DNA of 64,000 nt from Maricaulis parjimensis (GCF_016817355.1 NZ_JADOTT010000010.1:1-64000); one strand, 5' to 3'. Shown: positions 18,676-38,262, counted from the first letter of the stretch. Translations and numbers: made by a program. Notes: generated by a model not told the origin, from the sequence alone.

Positions 18676-19236
18676 TTAGTTCGAAAACGGAAAATCGAAC
18701 TCGGCCAACAGGGCCTTCGCTTCCTCATCATTGCCGGCAGTGGTGCAGACAACGATATCCATACCCCGGATCTTCTCGACCTTGTCGTAGTCGATCTCCG
18801 GGAAAACGATATGTTCTTTCAGACCCATCGCGTAGTTACCGCGACCGTCGAAGCTCTTACCATTGAGCCCACGGAAGTCACGCACTCGCGGCAGGGCGAT
18901 AGTGATCAGACGATCCAGGAATTCGTACATACGGTCCTGGCGCAGGGTCACCTTCGCACCGATCACCTGCTCCTCGCGGAGCTTGAAGCCCGCGATGGAC
19001 TTCTTGGCAACCGTCTTGACCGGCTTCTGGCCGGTGATGGCTTCCAGATCCTCAAGGGCACCCTTGATTTTCTTGGAATCCTGGGAGGCTTCGCCGACGC
19101 CCATATTGATCACGATCTTGTCCAGACGCGGGATCATCATGTCGTTGGCATAGCCAAACTTTTCCTTCATGCGAGCGCGAATCTCTTCGCGATACTTCGC
19201 ACGCAGGCGCGGGGAATAGGTCGCAACGTCAGACAT
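18676..19236 (-). CDS. rplE: 50S ribosomal protein L5
   Basis: 186 residues from the ATG at 19236 ([19 protein letters not shown]). It has [20 protein letters not shown] and the [20 protein letters not shown] segment. It binds 5S rRNA with L18. The start overlaps the end of rplX by 8 nt; the longer open frame upstream belongs to no conserved sequence. Confidence 0.97.
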   Translation of the reverse strand: MSDVATYSPRLRAKYREEIRARMKEKFGYANDMMIPRLDKIVINMGVGEASQDSKKIKGALEDLEAITGQKPVKTVAKKSIAGFKLREEQVIGAKVTLRQDRMYEFLDRLITIALPRVRDFRGLNGKSFDGRGNYAMGLKEHIVFPEIDYDKVEKIRGMDIVVCTTAGNDEEAKALLAEFDFPFSN

Positions 19237-19546
19237 CGATGACCTCGCCGGATGCTTTGGCGACCCGGACCTTCTCGCCCGCTTCATTCGTCGTGAAGCC
19301 GACACGGGTCGGTTCGCCGGTTTTCGGATCGGCCAGAGCCACGTTCGACACGTGGATCGGGGCCTCTTTTTCCTTGATGCCGCCCTGCTCGGTCTGGGTC
19401 GGACGCGTGTGGCGCTTGACCACATTCACGCCGGCCACGAGGACCTTGTTGTCGGACGGCAGCACTTTGGTGACTTCACCGGTCTTGCCCTTGTCACGGC
19501 CGGCGAGAATGACGACCTTGTCGCCCTTCTTGATCTTGGCAGCCAT
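19229..19546 (-). CDS. rplX: 50S ribosomal protein L24
   Basis: 105 residues with the KOW motif [19 protein letters not shown] and [17 protein letters not shown]. It is an early assembly protein. It overlaps rplN by 1 nt upstream and rplE by 8 nt downstream. Confidence 0.98.
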   Translation of the reverse strand: MAAKIKKGDKVVILAGRDKGKTGEVTKVLPSDNKVLVAGVNVVKRHTRPTQTEQGGIKEKEAPIHVSNVALADPKTGEPTRVGFTTNEAGEKVRVAKASGEVIDV

Positions 19547-19914
19547 TACAGCACCTCCGGCGCCAGCGAGACGATCTTCATGTGGTTCTTGTTGCGCAGT
19601 TCGCGCGGAACCGGGCCGAAGATACGCGTACCGAGCGGCTCGTTATTATTGTTGATGATCACCGCAGCATTGGAATCGAAGCGAATGACGGAACCGTCCT
19701 TGCGCTTGATGTCCTTGGCCACGCGAACGACGACGGCCTTACGCACGTCACCCTTCTTCACGCGGCCGCGCGGAATGGCTTCCTTGACGGAGACGACGAT
19801 GATGTCGCCCACGTGGGCATAGCGACGCTTGGCACCGCCCAGCACCTTGATGCATTGCACACGGCGGGCGCCAGAATTGTCGGCTACGTCCAGATTGGTT
19901 TGCATCTGGATCAT
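19546..19914 (-). CDS. rplN: 50S ribosomal protein L14
   Basis: 122 residues starting [20 protein letters not shown] and ending [20 protein letters not shown]. It is a subunit-bridge protein and the first gene of the spc operon in the classical order, 32 nt after rpsQ. Confidence 0.98.
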   Translation of the reverse strand: MIQMQTNLDVADNSGARRVQCIKVLGGAKRRYAHVGDIIVVSVKEAIPRGRVKKGDVRKAVVVRVAKDIKRKDGSVIRFDSNAAVIINNNNEPLGTRIFGPVPRELRNKNHMKIVSLAPEVL

Positions 19915-19946
19915 GGCAGATCCTCCTTAGGAAAGGGTCCCGGGTC

Positions 19947-20189
19947 TTAGGCGTTGGCCTGAGCCGGAACGACCTCCCACCGCTTCAGTTTCGACTTGGG
20001 TGCACATTCCTGGATCTGGACCGTGTCACCCACTTTGAACGTGTTGGCTTCGTCATGTGCGTGGTAACGCTTGGTGCGACGAACCGTCTTGCGCAGCAGC
20101 GGGTGGAGGAAGGTCCGTTCCACACGCACCACAACGGTCTTGGCACCTTTGTCACTCACAACGACGCCTTGCAGGATACGCTTAGGCAT
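19947..20189 (-). CDS. rpsQ: 30S ribosomal protein S17
   Basis: 80 residues with the OB-fold start [20 protein letters not shown] and [20 protein letters not shown]. It binds the 5' domain of 16S rRNA. It lies 3 nt after rpmC. Confidence 0.98.
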   Translation of the reverse strand: MPKRILQGVVVSDKGAKTVVVRVERTFLHPLLRKTVRRTKRYHAHDEANTFKVGDTVQIQECAPKSKLKRWEVVPAQANA

Positions 20190-20192
20190 CGC

Positions 20193-20414
20193 TTAGCTCC
20201 CTTGCTCTTGCTGCGACTTGCGCTCGTTCTGGACCGTCTGGATACGCGCGATATCGCGGCGGATCTGGCCGTAGCGGGCGGTGTTGTCCAGCTGGCCGGA
20301 GGCCTGCTGGAAGCGCAGATTGAATTGCTCTTTTTTCAGCTTCAGGAGCGTGTCCGTCAGCTGGTCTTCGGTCATGGCGCGAACATCGACGGCCTTGAGT
20401 TCAGACTTGCTCAT
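20193..20414 (-). CDS. rpmC: 50S ribosomal protein L29
   Basis: 73 residues with the coiled L29 helices [20 protein letters not shown] and [14 protein letters not shown]. It lies at the peptide exit tunnel near the SRP/trigger factor site. It follows rplP by 11 nt. Confidence 0.97.
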   Translation of the reverse strand: MSKSELKAVDVRAMTEDQLTDTLLKLKKEQFNLRFQQASGQLDNTARYGQIRRDIARIQTVQNERKSQQEQGS

Positions 20415-20425
20415 TGTCCGTGCTC

Positions 20426-20839
20426 CTACTCGCCCAGACGGGCGACGATCTTGGTCTTGACCGGCAGCTTCGCAGCGCCGAGTGCCAGAGCCTCACGCGC
20501 GACATCTTCGGGAACCCCGTCGATCTCGAACATGATGCGGCCCGGCTTGACCTTGCACGCCCAAAACTCGGGCGAGCCCTTACCTTTACCCATCCGGACT
20601 TCGGTCGGCTTCTTGGAAACCGGCACATCCGGGAAGATGCGGATCCACACGCGACCGGCACGCTTCATGTGACGGGTGATGGCCCGACGCGTGGCTTCGA
20701 TCTGGCGTGCGGTGACGCGTTCCGGCTGCAGCGCCTTGAGACCGTAGGAGCCGAAGTTCAGGGAGTAACCACCCTTCGCCTGACCCTTGATGCGGCCTTT
20801 GTGCGCCTTGCGGAATTTCGTGCGTTTCGGTTGCAGCAT
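20426..20839 (-). CDS. rplP: 50S ribosomal protein L16
   Basis: 137 residues starting [19 protein letters not shown], with [20 protein letters not shown]. It contacts A-site tRNA. It follows rpsC by 12 nt. Confidence 0.98.
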   Translation of the reverse strand: MLQPKRTKFRKAHKGRIKGQAKGGYSLNFGSYGLKALQPERVTARQIEATRRAITRHMKRAGRVWIRIFPDVPVSKKPTEVRMGKGKGSPEFWACKVKPGRIMFEIDGVPEDVAREALALGAAKLPVKTKIVARLGE

Positions 20840-20851
20840 GGCTGTAATTCC

Positions 20852-21556
20852 TTACGCGGCTTGGCGGCCCGAGCGGGCGCGCTGCTCACCCGAGTCCTGG
20901 AGGCGACGCTCCTGGGCCATCGGGTCATGTTCCATGATCTCGCCTTTGTAGATCCAGACCTTGATACCGATGATACCCATCGCGGTCTTGGCTTCGGCGG
21001 TTCCATAATCGATGTCCGCGCGCAGCGTGTGGAGCGGCACGGAGCCTTCCTGATACTGCTCGGAACGGGCGATCTCAGCGCCACCCAGGCGGCCGCCGCA
21101 AAGGATCTTGCAGCCCTTGGCACCCATGCGCATGGCAGACTGCATCGAACGCTTCATGGCGCGGCGGAAAGCCACGCGGCGCTCGAGCTGCTGGGCGATG
21201 GATTCGGCCACCAGATTGGCGTCGATTTCCGGCTTGCGCACTTCGACCAGGTTCAGGAAGACCTCACCATCAACCATCTTGGACAGTTCACGGCGCAGGA
21301 CTTCGATGTCCGAACCCTTCTTGCCGATCACTACACCCGGACGCGCCGTGTGAATGGTGACGCGGCACTTCTTGTGCGGGCGTTCGATCACGATCTTCGA
21401 GACGCTGGCATTCTTCAGGCGCTTTTTCAGCATCGCACGGATCTTGATGTCCTCGTGCAGCAGCTTGGCGTATTCGCCGGCGCCCGCATACCAGCGGGAT
21501 TCCCATGTGCGGTTGACGCCGAGGCGCAGACCGATCGGATTAATCTTCTGACCCAT
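20852..21556 (-). CDS. rpsC: 30S ribosomal protein S3
   Basis: 234 residues with [20 protein letters not shown], the KH-type motif [19 protein letters not shown] and [20 protein letters not shown]. It forms the mRNA entry with S4 and S5. Its start overlaps the rplV stop by 1 nt. Confidence 0.98.
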   Translation of the reverse strand: MGQKINPIGLRLGVNRTWESRWYAGAGEYAKLLHEDIKIRAMLKKRLKNASVSKIVIERPHKKCRVTIHTARPGVVIGKKGSDIEVLRRELSKMVDGEVFLNLVEVRKPEIDANLVAESIAQQLERRVAFRRAMKRSMQSAMRMGAKGCKILCGGRLGGAEIARSEQYQEGSVPLHTLRADIDYGTAEAKTAMGIIGIKVWIYKGEIMEHDPMAQERRLQDSGEQRARSGRQAA

Positions 21557-21936
21557 CAGGCGGCCTCCTCGACTTCGCGCACCACGATGGTGAGCTCGGA
21601 AAACGGCTTCAGGATCTTCGCGCCGCGACCGCGTGCACGGGCCCGATACCGTTTCATGACCAGGTTTTTGCCGACGAAGGCTTCCGACACGACAAGGCTG
21701 TCGATGTCCAGGCCGTGATTGTTCTCGGCATTGGCAATCGCCGACTCGAGGGTCTTGCGAACCTCTTTGGCAATCCGCTTGCGCGAAAACTCGAGATCCG
21801 CCAGCGCACGCTCGACCTTCTTGCCACGGATCATTGCCGCGACGAGATTGAGCTTTTGCGGGCTGGTGCGGATCATCCGCAGCTTGGCGCGTGCTTCATT
21901 GTCAGCGACGCGACGGGGATTGGCAGACTGGCCCAT
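21556..21936 (-). CDS. rplV: 50S ribosomal protein L22
   Basis: 126 residues. It has [36 protein letters not shown] and [19 protein letters not shown], the last forming the hairpin that lines the exit tunnel and the macrolide site. It lies 3 nt after rpsS. Confidence 0.98.
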   Translation of the reverse strand: MGQSANPRRVADNEARAKLRMIRTSPQKLNLVAAMIRGKKVERALADLEFSRKRIAKEVRKTLESAIANAENNHGLDIDSLVVSEAFVGKNLVMKRYRARARGRGAKILKPFSELTIVVREVEEAA

Positions 21937-21939
21937 CGC

Positions 21940-22218
21940 TTATCTCCGCTTCGCTTTCTTGTCCGCTGCGTGACCGTAATAGGTCCGCGACGGCGAGAAT
22001 TCACCGAGCTTGTGGCCGACCATATCTTCGGTCACCAGCACCGGCACAAACTTGTTGCCGTTGTGAACCTGGAAAGTCAGGCCCACGAATTGCGGCATGA
22101 TGGTGGAACGGCGCGACCAGGTCTTGATCGCTTGCTTGCGTCCGCCTTCGTGCGACTTTTCCGCTTTCTTCAGCAGATAACCGTCGACGAACGGACCTTT
22201 CCAGACAGAACGAGGCAT
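21940..22218 (-). CDS. rpsS: 30S ribosomal protein S19
   Basis: 92 residues starting [18 protein letters not shown], with [20 protein letters not shown] and [15 protein letters not shown]. It is in the 30S head. It follows rplB by 12 nt. Confidence 0.98.
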   Translation of the reverse strand: MPRSVWKGPFVDGYLLKKAEKSHEGGRKQAIKTWSRRSTIMPQFVGLTFQVHNGNKFVPVLVTEDMVGHKLGEFSPSRTYYGHAADKKAKRR

Positions 22219-22230
22219 CGTCTCGGCTCC

Positions 22231-23067
22231 CTATCGCTTCTTGCGCTCGTGGCGCGAGCGGATGATGAACTTGTCCGTAGACTTGTTCTTGCGCGTCTTG
22301 GCACCCTTGGTCGGCTTGCCCCAGGGCGTCACCGGGTGACGACCACCGGAGGTCCGGCCTTCACCACCACCATGCGGGTGGTCGATCGGGTTCATGACAA
22401 CACCGCGAACAGACGGACGCTTGCCCATGTGACGCTTGCGGCCGGCCTTGCCGAGATTGACGTTCAGGTGGTCCTGGTTGGACACGGCACCGACCGTCGC
22501 CATGCAGCTGTCCGGAACCATGCGCAGCTCGCCCGAAGCCAGACGGATCTGGGCGTAGCCGGCATCACGGCCGACCAGCTGGACATAGGCACCGGCGGAA
22601 CGGGCGATCTGACCACCCTTCTCCGGCTTCATCTCGACATTGTGCAGGATCGTTCCGACCGGAACGGCCTTCAGTGGCATCGCATTGCCCGGCTTCACGT
22701 CAGCCTTGGCGGACGCGATGACCGTATCGCCGACAGCCAGGCGCTGCGGCGCCAGGATGTAGGCCAGCTCACCGTCTTCATACTTGATGAGGGCGATGAA
22801 TGCGGTCCGGTTCGGGTCATATTCCAGACGCTCGACCGTCGCGGGGATGTCCCACTTGCGGCGCTTGAAATCGATCACACGGTACAGGCGCTTCGCACCA
22901 CCGCCACGACGGCGGGCGGTGATCCGGCCCGTATTGTTGCGGCCACCCTTTTTGGTGAGGCCTTCAACGAGCGTCTTCTCGGGACGGCCCTTGTGCAGCG
23001 CGGAGCGATCCACGAGCACGAGAGCGCGGCGGCCCGGAGACGTCGGTTTGAATGTTTTCAAAGCCAT
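22231..23067 (-). CDS. rplB: 50S ribosomal protein L2
   Basis: 278 residues, normal length. It has [20 protein letters not shown] and the catalytic-region signature [20 protein letters not shown], whose histidine lies near the peptidyl transferase centre. It is 1 nt after rplW. Confidence 0.99.
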   Translation of the reverse strand: MALKTFKPTSPGRRALVLVDRSALHKGRPEKTLVEGLTKKGGRNNTGRITARRRGGGAKRLYRVIDFKRRKWDIPATVERLEYDPNRTAFIALIKYEDGELAYILAPQRLAVGDTVIASAKADVKPGNAMPLKAVPVGTILHNVEMKPEKGGQIARSAGAYVQLVGRDAGYAQIRLASGELRMVPDSCMATVGAVSNQDHLNVNLGKAGRKRHMGKRPSVRGVVMNPIDHPHGGGEGRTSGGRHPVTPWGKPTKGAKTRKNKSTDKFIIRSRHERKKR

Positions 23068-23068
23068 C

Positions 23069-23365
23069 TTAGAGACCCGTCGTCACGTCGATCGAGTGAC
23101 CCTCTGCGAGAGTCACGACCGCTTTCTTCTGGTCATTGCGCTTGCCGGCAATACCCCGGAAACGCTTGGTCTTACCGTGAACCTTGATCGTGTTCACCGC
23201 CGTCACCTTGACCTTGAAGAGTTGTTCGACCGCATCAGCGATCTCTTTCTTGTTGGCCGACAGCGGGACGAAGAAGACAACCTTGCCGTCTTCAGACAGC
23301 AGGGTGGACTTTTCCGTGATCACCGGTTGCAGGATCGTGTCGTAATGGCGCGCAGCAGCCGTCAT
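23069..23365 (-). CDS. rplW: 50S ribosomal protein L23
   Basis: 98 residues with [20 protein letters not shown] and [20 protein letters not shown]. It docks trigger factor and SRP at the tunnel exit. It is 1 nt after rplD. Confidence 0.98.
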   Translation of the reverse strand: MTAAARHYDTILQPVITEKSTLLSEDGKVVFFVPLSANKKEIADAVEQLFKVKVTAVNTIKVHGKTKRFRGIAGKRNDQKKAVVTLAEGHSIDVTTGL

Positions 23366-23366
23366 C

Positions 23367-24002
23367 TTAAGCCTCCTTCGCGCTCAGGCGTTCGTGGATT
23401 TTCTCCACGGCGGCCTTCGTCAGCACCAGCGTATCGCGGCGCAGCACGTCGTACACGTTCAGGCCCTGTGCAGGCAGGACGTCGACGCACGGCAGGTTGC
23501 GAGCCGCCATGGCGAAATTCTCATCGACCTGCTCACCGGAGATGAACAGGGCGTTGGAGATGCCCAGGCCTTCCAGCGAGGTGCGCAGATCCTTGGTCTT
23601 CGGTGCCTTCAGGGCGGCATCATCCAGGATGATGAGCGCCTTGGAGCCGGCCTTGGCCGACAGGGCATGCTTGAGACCCAGGGCCCGGACCTTCTTGGGA
23701 AGATCATGAGCGTGGGAGCGCACACGCGGGCCGTGCGCCTTGCCGCCGCCAACGAAGATCGGAGCCGAGCGAGCGCCGTGGCGAGCGCCACCGCCGCCCT
23801 TCTGGCGACCGAACTTCTTCTTCGTGCGAGCGATTTCAGAGCGGCCGAGCGTCTTGTGCGTGCCTTGCTGGCGGGCGGCCAGCTGCCACTTCACAACGCG
23901 CTGCAGGAGGTCGGAGCGCACCTCTTCAATGCCGAACACGGCATCGTCGAGATCGATAGCACCGGCGTCCTTCGCCGCGAGGGTTTTTACCTCGATCTTC
24001 AT
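23367..24002 (-). CDS. rplD: 50S ribosomal protein L4
   Basis: 211 residues. It has the conserved loop [20 protein letters not shown] and [20 protein letters not shown], which enters the exit tunnel. In E. coli L4 autoregulates the S10 operon; the stem-loop before rpsJ at 25168-25199 might serve a related role here. It overlaps rplC by 4 nt. Confidence 0.98.
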   Translation of the reverse strand: MKIEVKTLAAKDAGAIDLDDAVFGIEEVRSDLLQRVVKWQLAARQQGTHKTLGRSEIARTKKKFGRQKGGGGARHGARSAPIFVGGGKAHGPRVRSHAHDLPKKVRALGLKHALSAKAGSKALIILDDAALKAPKTKDLRTSLEGLGISNALFISGEQVDENFAMAARNLPCVDVLPAQGLNVYDVLRRDTLVLTKAAVEKIHERLSAKEA

Positions 24003-24808
24003 GCTTGCGTTCCTTCTTCACCGTCGGCAGCCGCTTCCGGCGCCGCAGCTTCAGCCTCAGCCGGCGCGGCGTCGTTTTCGACAGCCGGAGCGGCTTCAGC
24101 CGGTGCGTTCATTTCGTCCAGCGTGCGGAACTTGCCCGGCAGCGGGAGCTCGGCATCGCCGTGGCCCTTCACTGCATCGCGCAGTTCAACCCAACCGCCG
24201 GCCGAACCCGGAACCGCACCCTTCACGAGGATGAGGCCACGTTCGACATCGACACGGACGACTTCAATGTTCTGGGTCGTGACACGAACGGCACCCATAT
24301 GGCCGGCCATCTTCTTGCCCTTGAACACCTTGCCCGGGTCCTGACACTGACCGGTGGAGCCGTGCGAACGGTGGGAGATGGACACGCCGTGCGAGGCGCG
24401 CAGACCACCGAAATTGTGCCGCTTCATGGCACCGGCAAAACCCTTACCGATCGAGATGCCCGCGGCATCGATCTTCTGACCCGGAACAAAGTGATCGGCC
24501 GTCAGCTCAGCGCCGACCTCGATCAGATTGCCTTCCGGGACGCGGAATTCGACCAGCTTGCGCTTGGGCGCAACCTTGGCCTTGGCGAAATGGCCGCGCA
24601 GCGCCTTCGGCGTCCGCTTGGCCTTGGCCTCACCCGCCCCGAGCTGCATTGCGACATAACCGTCACGATCCGCCGTCTTGTGCGCGACAACCTGGAGGGA
24701 CTCCAGCTGCAGCACGGTGCAGGGCACGTGGGCCCCGTCATCGGCGAAGACTCGCGTCATGCCCAGTTTGCGGGCGACAACGCCGGTTCTGCGATCTTCC
24801 TGGCGCAT
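23999..24808 (-). CDS. rplC: 50S ribosomal protein L3 with acidic C-terminal extension
   Basis: 269 residues, against about 210 in E. coli. The L3 core contains [20 protein letters not shown], whose GQ glutamine is the methylation site of the family. After the core, from about residue 225, a tail of mostly Ala, Glu and Pro ([19 protein letters not shown]) extends the protein. It lies 4 nt after rpsJ and overlaps rplD by 4 nt. Confidence 0.98.
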   Translation of the reverse strand: MRQEDRRTGVVARKLGMTRVFADDGAHVPCTVLQLESLQVVAHKTADRDGYVAMQLGAGEAKAKRTPKALRGHFAKAKVAPKRKLVEFRVPEGNLIEVGAELTADHFVPGQKIDAAGISIGKGFAGAMKRHNFGGLRASHGVSISHRSHGSTGQCQDPGKVFKGKKMAGHMGAVRVTTQNIEVVRVDVERGLILVKGAVPGSAGGWVELRDAVKGHGDAELPLPGKFRTLDEMNAPAEAAPAVENDAAPAEAEAAAPEAAADGEEGTQA

Positions 24809-24812
24809 AATC

Positions 24813-25127
<315 letters not shown>

Positions 25128-25167
25128 CAAACCGATCCCGTGTCTAAACTTTCAAAAAGAGCGAAGA

Positions 25168-25199
25168 TCGGGGCGGATACCGCTGAGGCACCGCCCCGA
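25168..25199 (-). promoter_or_regulatory. Stem-loop between tuf1 and rpsJ, possible attenuator
   Basis: On the minus strand a perfect 9-bp stem TCGGGGCGG/CCGCCCCGA encloses a 14-nt loop that can pair further. TTTTT follows 8 nt later (25155-25159). It lies 14 nt after the tuf1 stop, where a partial terminator could set the level of the S10 operon relative to tuf1. The function is inferred. Confidence 0.55.
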
Positions 25200-25213
25200 C
25201 CAGTTGTTTACAA

Positions 25214-26404
25214 TTACTCGACGATTTTGGAGACGACGCCGGCGCCGACGGTGCGACCGCCTTCACGGATAGCGAAGCGCAGCTTCTCTTCCATGGCGAT
25301 CGGCGTGATCAGCTCGACATTCATTTCCACATTATCGCCCGGCATCACCATCTCGGTGCCTTCCTTCAGCGTCACGACGCCGGTCACGTCGGTCGTGCGG
25401 AAGTAGAACTGCGGACGGTAGTTCGTGAAGAACGGCGTGTGACGGCCACCCTCTTCCTTCGTCAGGATATAGGCTTCAGCCACGAACTTGGAGTGCGGCT
25501 TGATCGAGCCCGGCTTACACAGAACCTGACCACGCTCAACGCCTTCACGGTCGATACCGCGAAGCAGGACGCCGACATTGTCACCCGCCTGGCCCTGATC
25601 GAGCAGCTTGCGGAACATTTCAACGCCCGTACACGTCGTCTTCTGCGTGTCGCGAATACCCACGATCTCGATTTCTTCGCCGACCTTGACGATACCGCGC
25701 TCAACGCGACCCGTCACAACCGTACCCCGGCCAGAGATCGAGAACACGTCTTCGATCGGCATCAGGAAGGGCTGGTCAATCGGACGATCCGGCGTCGGGA
25801 TGTACTCATCCACAGCCGCCATCAGCTCAAGGATCTTCTCCTTGCCGATGTTCTCGTCACGGCCTTCAACAGCCGCCAGAGCCGAACCCGCAACGATCGG
25901 AATATCGTCGCCCGGGAAGTCGTAGGAGGACAGAAGTTCGCGAACTTCCATTTCCACGAGCTCCAGAAGCTCTTCATCGTCGACCTGGTCAACCTTGTTC
26001 AGGAACACAACCAGGGCCGGAACGCCAACCTGGCGGGCCAGCAGGATGTGTTCACGCGTCTGCGGCATCGGGCCGTCAGCAGCGTTCACAACCAGGATCG
26101 CGCCGTCCATCTGCGCCGCACCCGTGATCATGTTCTTCACATAGTCAGCGTGACCCGGGCAGTCCACGTGCGCGTAGTGACGGTTTTCCGTCTCATACTC
26201 AACGTGAGCCGTCGAGATCGTGATACCGCGCGCCTTCTCTTCCGGCGCCGAGTCAATCTCGTCATAACCCTTGGCCGTGCCGCCACCGGCCTCAGCCAGA
26301 ACCATCGTGATCGCAGCCGTCAGCGTCGTCTTGCCGTGGTCAACGTGACCAATCGTGCCGATGTTCGCGTGCGGCTTGGTGCGCTCAAACTTTTCCTTCG
26401 CCAT
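25214..26404 (-). CDS. tuf: Elongation factor Tu, copy 1
   Basis: 396 residues with G1 GHVDHGKT, G3 DCPGHADY and G4 NKVD. EF-Tu with GTP brings aminoacyl-tRNA to the ribosome. It is in the str operon, 51 nt after fusA. The coding sequence is identical in protein to tuf2 (51022-52212) and appears nearly identical at nucleotide level; the two differ only in the last few codons and then diverge outside the gene, which points to recent gene conversion. Confidence 0.99.
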   Translation of the reverse strand: MAKEKFERTKPHANIGTIGHVDHGKTTLTAAITMVLAEAGGGTAKGYDEIDSAPEEKARGITISTAHVEYETENRHYAHVDCPGHADYVKNMITGAAQMDGAILVVNAADGPMPQTREHILLARQVGVPALVVFLNKVDQVDDEELLELVEMEVRELLSSYDFPGDDIPIVAGSALAAVEGRDENIGKEKILELMAAVDEYIPTPDRPIDQPFLMPIEDVFSISGRGTVVTGRVERGIVKVGEEIEIVGIRDTQKTTCTGVEMFRKLLDQGQAGDNVGVLLRGIDREGVERGQVLCKPGSIKPHSKFVAEAYILTKEEGGRHTPFFTNYRPQFYFRTTDVTGVVTLKEGTEMVMPGDNVEMNVELITPIAMEEKLRFAIREGGRTVGAGVVSKIVE

Positions 26405-26455
26405 GATCTCGCTCCGAAATCCGTATCTTCGTGTTCTACTCTGCCAGAGGTCCGC

Positions 26456-28531
26456 TTAGGCGGACTTGGCGATAACTTCTTGTTCGACGGCTTTGGGGAC
26501 CGCCTCATAGTGATCGAACAGCATGGTGAACTGTGCCCGGCCCTGCGTCGCAGAGCGGAGGTTGTTCACATAGCCGAACATGTTGGCCAGCGGCACCATC
26601 GCGTTCACGACGGTCGCATTACCACGCATTTCCTGGCCGGCGATCTGACCCCGACGGGAGTTCAGGTCACCGATGACACCACCGGTGTATTCGTCCGGCG
26701 TCACGACCTCGACCTTCATGATCGGCTCGAGGAGACGCGGTGCACACTGGTTCTTGGCTTCGCGGAAAGCAGCACGGGCTGCGATTTCGAAGGCCAGAAC
26801 CGAGGAGTCCACATCGTGGTACGCGCCGTCGACCAGGGTCGCCTTGACGTCGATGACCGGGAAACCGGCCAGCAGACCATTGTCCATGACAGACTTCAGG
26901 CCCTTTTCGACGCCCGGGATGTATTCCTTCGGCACCGAACCACCAACGATCTTGGATTCGAAGACAAAGCCCGAACCCGCCTCGCCCGGCTCGAAATCGA
27001 TCTTCACGCGAGCAAACTGACCGGAACCACCGGACTGTTTCTTGTGCGTGTAGTCGACGTGACCGGCCTGGCCCAGCGATTCACGGTAGGCCACCTGCGG
27101 CGCACCGACATTCGCTTCGACCTTGAATTCACGCTTCATGCGGTCAACCAGGATGTCCAGGTGCAGCTCGCCCATGCCGGCGATGATGGTCTGACCGGAT
27201 TCCTCGTCCGTCTTCATGCGGAAGGACGGGTCTTCGGCAGCCAGACGCTGCAGGGCAACGCCCAGCTTCTCCTGGTCAGCTTTCGACTTCGGCTCAATGG
27301 CCAGCTCGATCACCGGATCCGGGAATTCCATGCGCTCCAGGATCACCGGCTTCAGCGGATCACACAGCGTGTCGCCCGTGGTGGTGTCCTTGAGGCCCGC
27401 AATGGCGACGATATCGCCAGCGTAGCATTCCTTGATGTCTTCACGGGAGTTGGAGTGCATCAGCAGCATACGGCCGATACGCTCTTTCTTGTCCTTCACC
27501 GTGTTCAGAAGCGACACGCCCGTTTCCAGATGACCGGAATACATGCGCGCAAAGGTCAGCGAACCGACGAACGGGTCGTTCATGACCTTGAAGGCCAGCA
27601 GGGAGGTCGGCTCTTCGTCGCTCGCCTTGCGGACAACTTCTTCTTCGGTCTTGTAGTCGATACCCTTGATGGCCGGCACTTCGACCGGGCTCGGCAGGTA
27701 ATCGACAACAGCGTCCAGCAGCGGCTGGACACCCTTGTTCTTGAACGCGGTGCCGCAGAGGATCGGGTTGAAGGCCAGATCGATGCAACCCTTGCGGATC
27801 AGCGACTTGAGCAGCTCTTCGGACGGCTCTTCGCCTTCCAGATAGGCTTCCATCGCGGCTTCATCGAGCTCGACAGCGGTCTCGACCAGCTTCTCGCGAT
27901 ACTCGGCAGCCTGGTCGGCCAGCTCGGCGCGGATTTCGCGGACTTCCCAGGTGGCACCCAGGTTTTCACCCTGCCAGACCAGTTCTTTCATGGTCAGCAG
28001 GTCGATAAGACCTTCAAAATCGCCTTCGGAGCCAATCGGCAGCTGAATGCACAGCGGCGTCGCACCGAGACGATCTTCGATCATCTTCACGCAATTGAAG
28101 AAGTCGGCGCCCAGCTTGTCCATCTTGTTGACGAACACCATACGCGGAACCTTGTACCGGTCGGCCTGACGCCAAACGGTTTCGGTCTGCGGCTCAACAC
28201 CGGCATTGGCGTCCAGGCAGCATACGGCACCATCAAGCACACGCAGCGAACGCTCGACTTCAATCGTGAAGTCCACGTGGCCGGGGGTGTCGATGATGTT
28301 CAGGCGCTTCTCGTTCCAGAAACAGGTCGTCGCAGCGGACGTGATCGTGATGCCACGCTCCTGCTCCTGCTCCATCCAGTCCATGGTGGCGGCGCCATCG
28401 TGCACTTCACCAATTTTGTGGGACTTGCCGGTGTAATAGAGGATCCGCTCGGTCGTCGTCGTCTTGCCAGCATCAATGTGGGCCATGATGCCGAAGTTGC
28501 GGTAGTCCTCGATTTTGTAGTCGCGGGCCAT
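26456..28531 (-). CDS. fusA: Elongation factor G
   Basis: 691 residues, normal length. G1 is [19 protein letters not shown], then [16 protein letters not shown] and [11 protein letters not shown] drives translocation of tRNA and mRNA on the ribosome. It lies 39 nt after rpsG and 51 nt before tuf1 in the str operon. Confidence 0.99.
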   Translation of the reverse strand: MARDYKIEDYRNFGIMAHIDAGKTTTTERILYYTGKSHKIGEVHDGAATMDWMEQEQERGITITSAATTCFWNEKRLNIIDTPGHVDFTIEVERSLRVLDGAVCCLDANAGVEPQTETVWRQADRYKVPRMVFVNKMDKLGADFFNCVKMIEDRLGATPLCIQLPIGSEGDFEGLIDLLTMKELVWQGENLGATWEVREIRAELADQAAEYREKLVETAVELDEAAMEAYLEGEEPSEELLKSLIRKGCIDLAFNPILCGTAFKNKGVQPLLDAVVDYLPSPVEVPAIKGIDYKTEEEVVRKASDEEPTSLLAFKVMNDPFVGSLTFARMYSGHLETGVSLLNTVKDKKERIGRMLLMHSNSREDIKECYAGDIVAIAGLKDTTTGDTLCDPLKPVILERMEFPDPVIELAIEPKSKADQEKLGVALQRLAAEDPSFRMKTDEESGQTIIAGMGELHLDILVDRMKREFKVEANVGAPQVAYRESLGQAGHVDYTHKKQSGGSGQFARVKIDFEPGEAGSGFVFESKIVGGSVPKEYIPGVEKGLKSVMDNGLLAGFPVIDVKATLVDGAYHDVDSSVLAFEIAARAAFREAKNQCAPRLLEPIMKVEVVTPDEYTGGVIGDLNSRRGQIAGQEMRGNATVVNAMVPLANMFGYVNNLRSATQGRAQFTMLFDHYEAVPKAVEQEVIAKSA

Positions 28532-28570
28532 TTCTAGGGTCCTTGATACGGGGTCTGAGCCTGGGGCTTG

Positions 28571-29041
28571 TTACCAGCGATAGTGCGAGAAGGCGCGGTT
28601 GGCTTCCGCCATCCGGTGCGTGTCTTCGCGCTTCTTGACGGCGGTACCGCGATTGGCGGACGCATCCATCAGCTCAGCAGCGAGGCGCTCGCGCATCGTG
28701 TTTTCGTTGCGGCCGCGCGCAGCCCCCGTCAGCCAGCGAATGGCCAGGGCTTTCTTGCGGTCGGCACGAACCTCGACCGGAACCTGGTAGGTCGCACCAC
28801 CAACACGGCGGGAACGGACCTCAACTTCCGGCGAGACATTGTCCATGGCTTCGTGGAAGACGCGGATGGGTTCGCGCTTCAGCTTCGCTTCGACGATGTC
28901 GAGCGCGCCATACACAATGCGCTCGGCGACAGATTTTTTGCCGTCGAGCATGATGTAGTTCATGAATTTCGTGAGATCGCGATCCCCGAACTTCGGGTCC
29001 GGGTGAATTTCGCGTTTCTCTGCGCGGTGACGACGCGACAT
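28571..29041 (-). CDS. rpsG: 30S ribosomal protein S7
   Basis: 156 residues starting [20 protein letters not shown] with [20 protein letters not shown]. It nucleates the 30S head and in E. coli represses the str operon. It lies 11 nt after rpsL. Confidence 0.99.
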   Translation of the reverse strand: MSRRHRAEKREIHPDPKFGDRDLTKFMNYIMLDGKKSVAERIVYGALDIVEAKLKREPIRVFHEAMDNVSPEVEVRSRRVGGATYQVPVEVRADRKKALAIRWLTGAARGRNENTMRERLAAELMDASANRGTAVKKREDTHRMAEANRAFSHYRW

Positions 29042-29052
29042 GGACGTCTCCC

Positions 29053-29424
29053 TTACTTAGGACGCTTGGCGCCGTACTTGGAACGGCGTTGCTTGCGGTC
29101 CTTGACGCCCTGGGTATCCAGAACGCCGCGAAGAATGTGATAGCGGACACCCGGAAGGTCCTTCACGCGGCCACCGCGGATAAGGACAACAGAGTGTTCC
29201 TGCAGATTGTGACCCTCACCCGGGATGTAGCTCACAACTTCATGCCCGTTCGTCAGACGCACTTTGGCGACTTTACGGAGGGCCGAGTTCGGCTTCTTCG
29301 GGGTCGTGGTGTAGACACGCGTGCAGACACCGCGGCGCTGCGGGCAAGCCTGAAGGGCCGGCACCTTGTTGCGCTTCGGCTTGTCTTTCCGCGGCTTGCG
29401 AATGAGCTGGTTGATTGTGGGCAT
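29053..29424 (-). CDS. rpsL: 30S ribosomal protein S12
   Basis: 123 residues. It has [20 protein letters not shown] and [20 protein letters not shown], with lysines at the two positions where streptomycin-resistance changes occur, so the sequence looks wild type. It is the first gene of the str operon, with a leader of about 175 nt from the promoter at 29608-29636. Confidence 0.99.
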
Positions 29425-29607
29425 CCCGCTCTAATCCGTTCCTAATCTCAAAGACCACGCCCCTCAGCACGCGATTGCACTGATGGACGCAAATAACGAC
29501 ACCGGCGCCCAAGCTTGTGGCTCGAACGGCGGTCTCTAGGGCTATTTCCGTTACCGTGGATGACGTCTAACCGCGTGGGTTACGGCTCATCCTCAAAACG
29601 AGCGCGG
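29425..29607 (-). promoter_or_regulatory. rpsL (str operon) leader region
   Basis: The stretch from the predicted start site to the rpsL ATG; with the promoter and the rpoC terminator it fills the 329-nt gap 29425-29753. Near its 5' end is a seven-codon frame ATG-AGC-CGT-AAC-CCA-CGC-GGT-TAG (29591-29568) with GAGG directly against its ATG, so ribosome use is doubtful. No other gene was seen. Confidence 0.4.
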
Positions 29608-29636
29608 AAACTACGCATGCGACTCGCTTCCGTCAA
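29608..29636 (-). promoter_or_regulatory. Predicted sigma-70-type promoter for rpsL-rpsG-fusA-tuf1
   Basis: Minus strand: -35 TTGACG (29636-29631), a 17-nt spacer, and -10 TAGTTT (29613-29608). This is the only good promoter in the gap between rpoC and rpsL, placed after the rpoC terminator relative position on the same strand. Confidence 0.65.
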
Positions 29637-29686
29637 GCGCTTGTGCAGAGATTTTCAGCCGCATGTCCCGTTAACGCTGACTCACA

Positions 29687-29717
29687 GAAAAAGGCCGCCG
29701 GTATTCCGACGGCCTTT
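29687..29717 (-). terminator. Terminator of rpoBC
   Basis: Located upstream (plus-strand coordinate below) of the rpoC stop is the converse case: in fact the gene's stop is at 29754, and reading the minus strand onward gives a stem AAAGGCCGTCGG/CCGGCGGCCTTTTT with a 4-nt loop, 37 nt after the stop. One G-T pair breaks an otherwise complete stem. It ends the rplJL-rpoBC transcript before the str promoter. Confidence 0.85.
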
Positions 29718-29753
29718 CCCTTGTTTTTAAAGCAGAATATAGGCTGAATGGCC

Positions 29754-33968
<4,215 letters not shown>

Positions 33969-33991
33969 CGCGCGTCTCCCAAAAGGGGTAA

Positions 33992-34017
33992 GCGGGACAG
34001 GCCGCCGCCTGCCCCGC
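33992..34017 (-). other. Stem-loop in the rpoB-rpoC gap
   Basis: An 11-bp inverted repeat with one mismatch (GCGGGACAGGC / GCCTGCCCCGC, plus strand) and a 4-nt loop. There is no T-tract, so an RNA-stability or processing role is more likely than termination. Confidence 0.5.
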
Positions 34018-34034
34018 GCAATATGTGTTCAGTC

Positions 34035-38132
<4,098 letters not shown>

Positions 38133-38262
38133 TGCGCAATATGAAGCGGGGATCGTCCCCGCGCCGCCGTTCCGGTGGATCAGGGTGTGACCCCTTCTCC
38201 GGTTTTATGCGGCCCTGCCTGGAACGGCAGCGGCAGAACCGCGAAACAGCGAAGACGGGCTA

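Noticed and set aside
25439-28537. A 1032-codon open frame on the plus strand
   Set aside because: Antisense to fusA and tuf1; the same frame recurs antisense to tuf2 only because the genes are duplicates.
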